Shown here piece after piece: positions 11,997 to 21,524 of a stretch of DNA of 64,000 bases; positions within the stretch are counted from its first letter, which is position 1; every line of letters starts with the position of its first letter. The notes beneath the pieces were generated by a model. It made no database searches. It had not been told where the DNA came from and saw nothing but the letters and a program-made list of their open reading frames with translations. The DNA is from Poronia punctata (lineage: Eukaryota; Ascomycota; Sordariomycetes; Xylariales; Xylariaceae): contig MU401464.1 of the NCBI GenBank assembly GCA_022579005.1, positions 318,805 to 382,804 on the forward strand, written 5' to 3'. The position numbers were made by a program, and so were the translations under genes.

Positions 11997-12876
11997 AATT
12001 GAGGTAATAAACAACTATATGTACTGGTGTTGTACCTAAAAGAATGCTTTCAGTAGAGCATAGAATATAATATGTCTGTCTCTACCTGTGTCTTTCTATG
12101 CCTGGCATCCGGCATCTCTTATAAGTTTTCAACTACTGTTTCTGAGTGGTCGGGACAGATTGATGAGCTATAACATGGTTGCCCGTGGTTGCCTTGTCGG
12201 GCGTGGCGAAGTACATAAGGTAAGAGGAACTGGTTGCCTAATAACCCATGCTTGAATAATACGATTATACTCTGATATTGTCGATCTAGGTATTGAGTGA
12301 CAACTTATTGTCTGCAAAGGAACACAGGGGTTTCCGTTGTCCGAGTATCCGTAATCCGAGTGGTCAAGGAATCAATGTATTTTTGAAGGTGGATCTGGGA
12401 TTGTTAATATTCCCGTTGTTGGGGGTAACCTGGCTGAGCACATTCTCTGCACTTTGCATGTCGGTGAAAGAGTATCTACCATTATGAATGCTCCGGCTGA
12501 CAGACACACAGGTACACAGAAGTATCTCTACGTAAGCTGATGCCTTCCTTTGCAAGGTACGAAGACGAAGGTATTATATCTGACAGATGTGTAATAGGTA
12601 CAGAATAGGTAAGGTGAGCGTTGTGGTTAGAAATAGAATACCGTTGTTTTCTTATCGATTCAAATAATGTACAATGGCGGGGCACCGCGACCAGGAACCA
12701 CTCAACACAACAAGCACACCAAGACCAAGTAAAACCACAATCGGAGCAATCCGACCTCTATTACGGCCCAGAGTTTAAGCGCATGATAATACAATTAACA
12801 AAACAAAAACACAAAAAAACCCCCCGGTTAATTATTTAATATAAAGTACACAGCTCTCGACTCTTTCCCACCAGCA
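11997..12876. other. Divergent promoter region, dioxygenase/BUD32
   Basis: 880 bp between two divergently transcribed genes, so both promoters should be here. It has short TAGGTA-type words and an A-rich stretch at about 12795-12840 just before the BUD32 start. No gene is supported within it. Confidence 0.5.
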
Positions 12877-13716
12877 ATGGCGGCCGACAGCGCCAACCAC
12901 CAATTCCCCCTCCCCGCGATACTGGAATACCCCTCCTCCACCCCACCAGAGCTCATCACCCAAGGCGCCGAAGGCCGCCTATACAAGACGACATACCTCC
13001 TTCCCTCGATTCCCTGCGCGCTCAAATACCGACCCCCCAAGCCCTGGCGACATCCCGTCCTCGACGCCCGCCTGACCCGTCACCGAATCCTCTCGGAAGC
13101 CCGCAACCTCGTCAAATGCCGTCGCGAAGGCGTCTCCGTACCCGCCATATATGCCATCGACGAGAGCGCCGGATGGCTCATGATGGAGTGGGTCTTGGGC
13201 GTTCCCGTGCGCGTAGCAATCAATGAGTGGTTGCGACGACGGCGTGAGGCCGAGCGCGCCGAGGGGAGGCCGGGCGATACCGGCGTCGAAGGCACGGGCG
13301 AGGCGGACGCGGATCTGGTCGCGTTGCTCCGTCGCATAGGCGCCGCCGTGGGACGCATGCACAAGGTTGGCATCGTACACGGCGACCTGACGACGAGCAA
13401 TATGATGCTGCGGCCGTGGGAGAGGGGCAAGGAACCGGCCAACGGACATCGTGACGTCGGGAGCGACGGGCTGCTAGCTGGCGAGATCGTCATTATAGAT
13501 TTCGGTCTCGCTAGCCAGAGCACGTCGGACGAGGACCGCGCCGTGGATCTATATGTTTTGGAGAGGGCGTTTGCTAGCACGCATCCTCGCGCTGAAAAGC
13601 TGTTCACTGCCCAGCTTGAAAGCGCATATAAAGAGGCCTTTAAACAAGCGCCCATAGTGCTTAAAAAGCTAGAAGATGTTCGGATGCGAGGTCGGAAACG
13701 AAGCATGCTGGGCTAA
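12877..13716 (+). CDS. BUD32: BUD32/PRPK kinase of the KEOPS complex
   Basis: Single exon, 279 residues. Bud32 is the small atypical kinase/ATPase of KEOPS, which makes the t6A modification of ANN-decoding tRNAs and also affects telomeres and transcription. Family marks: glycine-rich QGAEGRLY (29-36), CALKYRPPK (47-55) with likely ATP-lysine K50, LTRHRILSEARN with alphaC Glu75, catalytic HGDLTTSN (168-175; D169 or D170 by numbering), IIDFG (206-210) and the basic C-terminal tail KRSMLG. Insertions at about 121-147 and 181-202 make it slightly longer than yeast Bud32, as in other filamentous fungi. The start ATG is the first in frame and precedes the conserved core. It converges on the next gene. 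Confidence 0.95.
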   Translation: MAADSANHQFPLPAILEYPSSTPPELITQGAEGRLYKTTYLLPSIPCALKYRPPKPWRHPVLDARLTRHRILSEARNLVKCRREGVSVPAIYAIDESAGWLMMEWVLGVPVRVAINEWLRRRREAERAEGRPGDTGVEGTGEADADLVALLRRIGAAVGRMHKVGIVHGDLTTSNMMLRPWERGKEPANGHRDVGSDGLLAGEIVIIDFGLASQSTSDEDRAVDLYVLERAFASTHPRAEKLFTAQLESAYKEAFKQAPIVLKKLEDVRMRGRKRSMLG

Positions 13717-13975
13717 AAAATGCCCATAGGGTGCGGGCGCAGCCCACAAAGAAAAGCCGGTGTGCTAGTCGTAAGGATGTGATATTATAATGCACGCTAT
13801 CAAATGTTATGAGCTACCAGCAACCTATCTGGCTGTGCGAGCTAAAGCTATCTTGTTTCGAGTCTCATTTGCGCAATCTTCCCAACGCCATGCCTACCAA
13901 GCGGTGTATGTACATACAAAAGGAGTACAGAAACGGGTTTATGTCGAGAGGGATGTCGGCGTCGGATGGGCATCA

Positions 13976-14941
13976 TTATGTGGCCACCAATTCGGCCCCG
14001 GCAAAGTAACCCTTGTTCTCAATGACGCCTCTGTACTTGACAAATGCTGTGTACTTGGCCACCCATTCGGGGACAAGATCACCCCGGAGGCCTTCCCTCC
14101 CGGTTTTGTCGTCGGCGAGGATGCCTGCGCCCTGAGGGCCGGGGCCTAAAAGCTCGCGCAATGTGCCCGAGGGTAGTACGTCGGTGCAATCGCGGTGTGT
14201 GAGCAATTCGATCCCTTCGTTCCTAGCAAGCTTGGCCAAGGGCGGAGGGACGCTGCAACAGTCCTTGATGTTGATTTGGTTGACGGCCGGCCGTACTCTA
14301 ACGTTCTTGACGAATCGTTGGAGCTTATCGGTTCCAAACTCGGCGAGACCCAGCCGGCCGACCTTGCCCTGGTCATGCAGGCTTTCCAATACCGCCCACG
14401 TCGTCAATTCTTCTTCCTCGTTCCCCATAGTCGCGTTGATCCGATCCGCCTCCCACTCGCAGTCGCCTTCAAACGAGATGCCGGGAAAGGATACGATCAA
14501 GAGGTCGATGTGCTCAACTAGTAACTCTTTCTTTACCAGTCGCAAGGCTTCATTAATGTATTCTATGCGTTTGGCGGAGGATGCGGTTGGCAAGAAGAAT
14601 AACTTGAGCGTAATCTCGTACTGTTCACGATCTTCTTGTAGCCCGCCGGTTGCCCACTCAATACGCGGGACGTACAGGACGTCGTCCTCGGTGGCAGTCC
14701 AGACATCTATATCTGGCCGACTATCTCCATTCACGGTGTGTCCATTGCCATTCGTGTGAGGCTCGGTACCATTACCATGGCCGTTGGTGAGAGGAATGGA
14801 GCCATAATCCTCTTGCGCAGCCTCGATATTACTCCTCAATGAGTTGGTAAGCTCCAAATTGGATCTATAAGCGCCTGGCTTTCTAATGATTGAAGGACCG
14901 GCCGTAACAATATTGCCGGTCGATAAGACTATCCGTGTCAT
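13976..14941 (-). CDS. Glutamate-cysteine ligase modifier subunit-like aldo/keto-reductase fold protein
   Basis: Single exon, 321 residues. It matches the regulatory (light) subunit of glutamate-cysteine ligase, which raises activity of the catalytic subunit in glutathione synthesis. Supporting segments are the DLLIVSFPG strand, GKVGRLGLAEFG, VRPAVNQINIKDCC and GIELLTHRDCTDVLP. These follow the late strands of an aldo/keto-reductase barrel but lack the usual catalytic tetrad context, as in GCLM. A low-complexity insert rich in Asn, Gly and His lies at about 51-75. The protein should be cytosolic. The ATG at 14941 starts a TRIVLSTGNI strand typical of the family. Confidence 0.85.
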   Translation of the reverse strand: MTRIVLSTGNIVTAGPSIIRKPGAYRSNLELTNSLRSNIEAAQEDYGSIPLTNGHGNGTEPHTNGNGHTVNGDSRPDIDVWTATEDDVLYVPRIEWATGGLQEDREQYEITLKLFFLPTASSAKRIEYINEALRLVKKELLVEHIDLLIVSFPGISFEGDCEWEADRINATMGNEEEELTTWAVLESLHDQGKVGRLGLAEFGTDKLQRFVKNVRVRPAVNQINIKDCCSVPPPLAKLARNEGIELLTHRDCTDVLPSGTLRELLGPGPQGAGILADDKTGREGLRGDLVPEWVAKYTAFVKYRGVIENKGYFAGAELVAT

Positions 14942-16389
14942 GATGTAGTTAAATTAGAGCGAAATATTCGAGGGGCGTGGACCGAGGAGTAGCGGGGCTT
15001 TTTGTTTATTCCAGAATGAGGTACCGTATGCTCTAGCGAGGGAATGTAAAGATCATAGAGATTTTTATCTCATAAGCTATGGCGAAAGGGAGTAATATGC
15101 AGGTGGATAAGATGTGTACGCGGTATATGAGGATACGAGTAATACTGCAAACTATCTAGATGTAACGACGAATTTGTAATGGAGGGTGGGGTGGAAGAAG
15201 TGAGGTTTTCGTTCATCTGGAACAAGGTGGGGGGGTTTCCGGAGAAAGCTGGATGTCATGAACTTGATACGTATTACATAATGTATGCATTTGTTGCCAA
15301 AGACAGGAGATTTGATTATTTAGAAGCAGCTAGCAGCAACCTAGCGCAAAATGAACAGATAACTTTAACTTGAGGGAGCAGAGTACGAAAGCAATGAGGT
15401 CGATTCGGGATAACCCGTGTGTGAGATTAGTTCAGCATAAGGTATGCAGAGACAAAGCCGAATGTGCTGACAGACGATTGCCCCATTGGCCCAGGTCGTA
15501 GGTTAAGTACCTACTTACCTACATGTACCTATGTGGTACTCGTATTTATTAGGGAGTTTGTAAGCTGCTCTCATAATCAACCGGGATTGCAATATCAATT
15601 CTGTCAAGGAGCATGCCGGTGCATACATCGCACTGATCGGAGAGGAGAGGGTTGAGAGGACGCTGTTGTGCAAACATCCATAACAAGTCGTCATACGTCA
15701 GGGGAACAGTAGATATAATTTAACCACATAAATACGTAGGTGTCGATAGTTTACTCGTAGATAGAGACTCGGCATCATTCAGCGATTTTCTCGAGTCAGC
15801 GAAAATGACTTCGCATCCCACGTCGTTGGTCATCTGGTTTCGGATTCATGCGTGTTCATATGCAAGGCATCCACCCATAAATGCGGCCGGGTTCTCTGTT
15901 TCTCCCGTGGGAAAACGTTGATTGGAATCTGAGGTTGGCGTGGGTACGCGTACCATCGGTAGTGTAGGTGCTTATCATTTGTTCTTTCCGGGATGACAGG
16001 GTGAAGGGGTTTCAATGGAAGCTCCAAGGTCCGAAAAGGGTTGGATGCCAGTTGATTCGTACACTGAGCCAGTTACGAGAGGAAAACAATAGGCACCTAG
16101 GTGTGACAGGTTAGGGGGTCGATGTAGCCTGTAGGGGACCCTCCGTAGGGGGTTGGGCACATTCACAGTGCACCTTTCAGTTGGGGACAAGGCACTCGTC
16201 GCCAACCCCACTACCAGTCACAGAAATTGACCCTGCAACCAGATCTGGGGCGCAGAGACAGGTAGAAACAACACTCGACAGTAAACCTAAACCCAACCTA
16301 CCACCCGCCGAGTTCCCGACGACCACGCCTGTTTGCCAAACATCGTGAACCATACCTCCCTAAGCTATTGGTGATGTGAATACAGCAAT
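14942..16389. other. Intergenic region, GCLM-like/AP-1 sigma
   Basis: 1.45 kb between divergent genes with no supportable gene. TACCTA/TACTCGTA-type words cluster near 15505-15545. It should contain the promoters of both neighbours. Confidence 0.5.
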
Positions 16390-17153
16390 ATGGCTATCAA
16401 GTATGCCTCCTGGTGTTGTACCGTCAAAAATGGTCTTTCGACTAACAGCGGTAGCTACTTAATCTTGCTCTCCCGCCAGGGCAAAGTTGTATGACCCCTT
16501 GAGCAATCTCCCCGAGCTGATTCGAGGCTCTAATATGCTTGGCTAACTCGTCATCTCCCTTCAGCGTCTTGCGAAGTGGTTCACTACCTTATCCCCCAGG
16601 GACAAGGCGAAGATAGTCAAGGATGTCTCCCAACTTGTCCTCGCCAGACGAACTCGAATGTGTAACTTTCTTGAGTACAAAGGTTCATCGCCTCTACCAT
16701 AATCGGCGACGAAATCGCGGTTTCTGACGTGCCCTTACAGACACCAAGATCGTGTACCGGCGTTATGCATCTCTTTTCTTTATTGCAGGCTGCTCATCCG
16801 ACGATAACGAGCTGATTACCCTCGAGATTATCCACCGATATGTCGAACAAATGGATAAATACTACGGAAACGTATGCGAGCTCGACATAATATTCTCTTT
16901 TACCAAGGCGTATTATATCTTGGATGAAATATTGCTCGCTGGCGAGCTCCAGGAGAGCAGTAAGAAGAACGTTCTACGCTGTATAGGGCAGCAGGATTCG
17001 TTGGAAGATATGGAGGTAAGCCCTTGACATATTCAAGTTCGTCCGCATGTTATCTTGGCCATGTTTTCCCTTTGCGTCTTTGGCATGGATTCGGACCACT
17101 GACGCTCGTTCTCTTATGGCTAGGTCGAGGATGAAGTGACACGAATCATGTAG
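16390..17153 (+). CDS. AP-1 clathrin adaptor sigma subunit
   Basis: Exons 16390-16400, 16455-16488, 16565-16682, 16741-17015 and 17124-17153 encode 155 residues, the usual length for fungal AP-1 sigma. The small sigma subunit completes the AP-1 heterotetramer that sorts cargo at the trans-Golgi and endosomes. The sequence is unmistakable: [15 protein letters not shown], then [48 protein letters not shown] and [12 protein letters not shown]. The first exon is only 11 nt, and four introns interrupt a small gene. The last exon encodes [10 protein letters not shown] second in-frame terminal exon lies at 17283-17330 (see its own entry). Confidence 0.93.
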
Positions 17154-17282
17154 CGATAACAAATGTACTTTCCACGGGCGAGAACGGGGCCTCGATTGGT
17201 TGGCCGATTACTTGGCGTTAGGAAGACAAGAGGGTATCAAATATTTGCGCTTGCAAGCATACTCATTTAGTTATATTCGCAG

Positions 17283-17330
17283 AATGTGGACGAGATCGAG
17301 AACCGCCTTAAAGCCCTGGGCATGATGTGA
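17283..17330 (+). other. Candidate alternative terminal exon of AP-1 sigma
   Basis: After an acceptor (TTCGCAG, ending at 17282) an open 16-codon exon reads NVDEIENRLKALGMM then stop. Joined to exon 4 (ending 17015, phase 0) it gives a 161-residue isoform in place of the VEDEVTRIM end. The intron would be 267 bp and would skip exon 17124-17153. Metazoan AP-1 sigma tails also end in a short amphipathic segment. Splicing is inferred, not shown. Confidence 0.4.
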
Positions 17331-18883
17331 TCACTCGTGGCAACAGGACGATCCAGACTGGACTACTATGGAATCACCGCTCCTCGATGGCAAGAGGTCC
17401 TGTTCAACGGCATAGCAGGAATATGCGAAGCACGTGTAAACGTGAACCGGCCACGACTCGATCACAAAAGCCCGACTATCTACCTTGCCTAAGACTGGCA
17501 AAAAAGGCTTAGAAGGGAAAACAACTATAGGGCGGCACGAGACGGCTGTGCTAGGAATCGGGATACCCTATTACCAAGGTACCAACAAAGTGCACAGAGT
17601 TTCAACGGACATTGCGGCAGGAAATAGGAGTCAGAGTACGGCATTTTTACATCATAATAACCCCACGTGGGACGAACGAATGGAAACCAGTAATTCGACA
17701 TAAAGGGACGCTAACAACGTGGGGAATCAATATTGTCTCATTCGTTTTTTGGCTTCAAGGCCCATGAACCACTCGTCAGCCTATCTGGACTGGTGTGAGT
17801 TGCCCAAGCAGTTCTCAGTAGTGGAGGGCGCATCACGAGGGCATAGAGACTTGGTTAGGTACAAACGTTTCTACCTATCTGTCTGGGTGGGGAGATTTGG
17901 GAATGCGTTGAGTTCAAAAGGTTGAAAGAAGCCGGGTAGTCCGCAACCGGCGGGGTCATTCGCGTGACCCTGCATGTTGGCAGGAATATGTAGATAGGGA
18001 CTTGGAGGTGGACCCAGTTCCCAGCTTGAGTTTGTGTACGTGTTGCCTGTAAGCCGACCTGCGTCGCTACCACCAACGCTAGGTACCTAGGCCGGTCTGC
18101 CCTTACCTGCCTCTACACGTAAACCGGTACTTGGCACCTTTGGATCGTCTTATCTCTGGGCTTGGGTATTACTGGCGCTGTTTGGTATGACCTGCAGACA
18201 AGTAGGCTTAATAAGTACCGTGATGCTAATCCAGAGCGATGTCAGGATGAGCACATAAGCCTTTCCTGCACCCCTGAGAAAGCAACAATGAAACCTGGCG
18301 ATCTCCCACCCTATTCCTTCCTATCCTTCCTTATTATCTATCGCATCAATCACTCTACCTCTTTCATCGGCTTTCATCAGTCGTACCTGCATATCACACC
18401 ACGCGATTTTACCCCGGAACATTCTATTTAGGGCGGGTTATTGTCTAGTGTCGATTGTCCCGCTTCTATTGATCGCTGCAGTGACACATGAAAGGTATTC
18501 CTGGTAGGACCGACCGCCAGGACGAACTATAGACGCACTGAGAGACAAAGGCTACATTATCTATCCTACTCTTTCACTCCTTCATACTTATCATCTCCTC
18601 GAATTCGCTCGGACTAGGCTCAGACCTATCCTTATATTAATTGATTATATCTTGTCTTTGATCATATCTACGGGTATTCGACAGGTATCCGAGACGAGTT
18701 CACTTACCGCTTCCCTTCCTCTCTGCCGCTCTGCCGCTCCGCTCTTTCCCCGGCCCACGCGACGTCATTCCCACCACTCCACCCTCATAGTGCATCCAGA
18801 CCAAAGCGTTGCGGCGCACTGGATGCCTAAGCCCATTTCCATTATCTGTGTATAACGAGAATAAGTTTATAAAGTAGGGCATT
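17331..18883. other. Intergenic region upstream of MAF1
   Basis: 1.55 kb with no supportable gene. It holds the end of the AP-1 sigma transcript, TAGGTA words near 18080, and a C/T-rich stretch at about 18540-18730 that resembles a fungal promoter/5' UTR for MAF1. Confidence 0.5.
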
Positions 18884-20083
18884 ATGAAAGTCGGTATATC
18901 CCTTGATGATTTTTGATTTCCCGCAGGCGCTTCGGATTCGAAATCTGTCCGCTCCACCAACTCAGCTGACCCATGCGCTGCCGTTCAGTTCCTACCGCTC
19001 CGCGACTTTGATGTAATTACCTCGGCGCTGAACTTCAGCACCCCGGATTGCAAAGTCACTGGCGGTTGCGATCTTTATACTACCAAGGCCGCAGGTTCCG
19101 ACAAGAAGTTATACAAGTCGATCGAGTGTTCCCTTGAATCGCAACATGCCGCCCTTCTCAAGTTCGGCGCTTCCTTGTCCCCGCCACAGCGCAAGGAGAT
19201 GGCCGAGTCGTTAAACCTCTCGCGCTCCAGTCCTTTCGGACCGCTGAGTGAGATTTCAAGCCGACGAACGTTTGCTTACCTCATCGCAACGCTGAATGCC
19301 AGCCACCCGGACTACGACTTCTCCCATGTCCTGCGTCCGACAGACTTCCGTCGCGAGAAGAGCCTCCGCCAAGTGATGGCCAGCGTTGATAGCACTTTAA
19401 ACAGCGTTCGTCCGCTCGGAACATCCCTGCTGCCCCCTACCGTGGCTTCGATGTATCGGGGTTATGGGAGCGCTCCTTCTACAACGGCGGTAGCCGGTAC
19501 ATTTCCCGTCAATAGTCCCGCATGGGGCCCTCATATGTGGAATATGCTGGATAAAGAGATGACACTTAAAGACTGTACTGTCTTCTCGTACCAGCCCACC
19601 GATGATCCATTTGATGGCGACGAAGCCGCGATATGGCGCCTGCATTATTTCTTCTTCAATAGGAAAATGAGGCGGGTTGCTTACCTGTATGTCAGAGGCT
19701 TACCAGTTGTGCTAAATTCGCCTGAACTGGTGCCGCATCGCAGAGGGAGCAGCAGCCTGACGAAACGTCACGCGACACCGTTGGTCGGTAGCTTCGGGGC
19801 GAACAAACGCGCCAAATTCTGGTTGGGGGAGCACCTAGCAGGCCAGATCATCCCCGATGATGAAGACTACGGCGAAGAAGATGATGATGAACCCGGTCTC
19901 GTCTGGAACCCTGATGACGATGTCGATATTGACCCCCTGAACGATCCCTCAACTGAAGAGGAAGATAGCGACTGGTACGGAGAAAGCGAGAGCGAAGATG
20001 AGGACATGAGTAGAAAGCGCGATCTCGAGGCTCGCTCGGTGAGAGGCGTAAGTGAAGATATTGCATCTCGCATGGAAATTTAA
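18884..20083 (+). CDS. MAF1: MAF1, repressor of RNA polymerase III
   Basis: Exons 18884-18889 (only ATG AAA) and 18989-20083 encode 366 residues. Maf1 is the nutrient-responsive repressor of Pol III and so of tRNA and 5S transcription. It shuttles under TOR/PKA phosphorylation. The exon 1/2 join gives MKFLPLRDFD, the expected Maf1 N-terminus. Conserved boxes are GGCDLYTTKAAGSDKKLYK near residue 29, SSRRTFAYLIATLNASHPDY near 90, and WRLHYFFFNRKMRRVAYLY near 215. The C-terminus is long, acidic and disordered (about 275-350). The 99-bp intron has an unusual GTCGGT donor, a CTGAC branch site and a TTCAG acceptor. An alternative using a 33-bp intron (18894-18926) would add an N-terminal extension, but that intron is implausibly short. 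Confidence 0.88.
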
Positions 20084-21524
20084 ACCTTGACTAGTCGCGG
20101 CTTGGGGGGCATGGTTATAATAACTCACAGAGCACCGGGAACGGGATATGCGATTCGCATATATTCCCAGCGCTCTGCTACCGTCTTAGGGGTATATACA
20201 TCTGGCGTTGGGGTTTGGAAAGGGTTGTGGAGCGTGAGCGGCTCTATACCCTTTTATGACTTTTGTTTCCTTTCAAGTGGTTTCTCTCCTCCTGGGCGGG
20301 TTTTGGTATGTTTCGGCTGGTGGGGCACGGGTTCATGAACGGTTGGGATACTAGGTATCAGTGGGCTCTGCTATTGCCGAGACAATGCCTTGTTAAGTAA
20401 ATTCTTCAAATGTATTTAATCTACGTCTGTACCTCGGGATACACGCTTGAACTCAACTTCATGCGGCCCGACATGTCGTTTGCGACGCGTTTATAAAACC
20501 TTAAAACAGATCCATGGGAACAGGAGTGAAGGTGATGTGTAGCTGCCTATGTTAGGCCACAATACGTGTAAAGTAAGGGTAAATGGCAATATCAACTCCC
20601 TAACCGCCGACGGGGTATTGTATATAATGTGTGTATATACACGGCCACTTAATAAGCGTGTTTATTCCTATTAAGCAAGGACCTACCTCACTCGTTTAGA
20701 GCATGCATCCTTGGGAGGATGTTGTCAACGATTCTCTTGTATGTAGTGACTACTTGATGTATGTCCAATAAGACAGCAATCACTACATGTTGTACTAGAA
20801 TGTGAGAGACGTTTCAAAGTCCTGTATAGCCAACTTGGTCAATATCGTGACTGTCAAGAGTACTGTACATTTTTGTAACCTTAGGTAGAAGTCCAAACTG
20901 CATGTAATCCGTAAAGAAGTCAGTACCTACCATGTAATGTGGATTATATAGGTACTTGAAGATGCTTATGTTGACGTCAAAGGATAGGACTGAATTTGGG
21001 AATACATTTGCAAAACCCATTAAACACGCTTGAGACCGCGCGTCGCGTGCCTCTTGTGGGACCTTATTACCTGAGGCTACCAACGTACTGGCGTCCTAAA
21101 GATCTTGGTTGGCTTAGCCGCTTAGGTAATATTTACGGGACCCCCAATGGTATATCAACGTTACGAGTACAGGGCCTAACAGCAGGCTGCCCCAATGCAC
21201 ACTCCACTCCCGAAGACAGTGGATTTCGTAGTGAGTACCTAGTTTCTGAAGGTAAAGCGTCCATAAAAGTGTGTACTGAGAACCTTTGAACTTAGAGGAG
21301 CTACTCGTAAGTGCATTAAGCAACAGGTTACAGCACTAACAGGGCGGCCTTGGCCTTCCTACACCTGGTGCCCTGCCAGACTCGCGACTCTATAATTTTG
21401 GGGCGACAACCAAACTCTCTCCCCTGCCCTCCAACCATCTAAACCTTCTTGTCACCATCACCCTTCGCATCAAAACCACTTGATCGCTGGATTCTGTCAC
21501 CTTCACTGTCCAGCTCCCATCAAG
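20084..21524. other. Intergenic region, MAF1/SPT16
   Basis: 1.44 kb between two same-strand genes. No supportable gene. It contains the MAF1 3' UTR, scattered TAGGTA words (about 20880-20960) and a C/T-rich leader before SPT16 (21410-21520). Confidence 0.5.

Noticed and set aside
11997..12014. Six-codon N-terminal extension of the dioxygenase
   Set aside because: The upstream codon is TTG, not ATG. The first ATG of the frame is at 11996 with a purine at -3.
18926..18976. Minus-strand tRNA gene suggested by TTTCGAA and GAGTTGGTGGAGC words
   Set aside because: The anticodon stem does not pair, no T-arm or acceptor stem follows, and protein homology shows the stretch to be the MAF1 intron. Kept only as a speculative finding.
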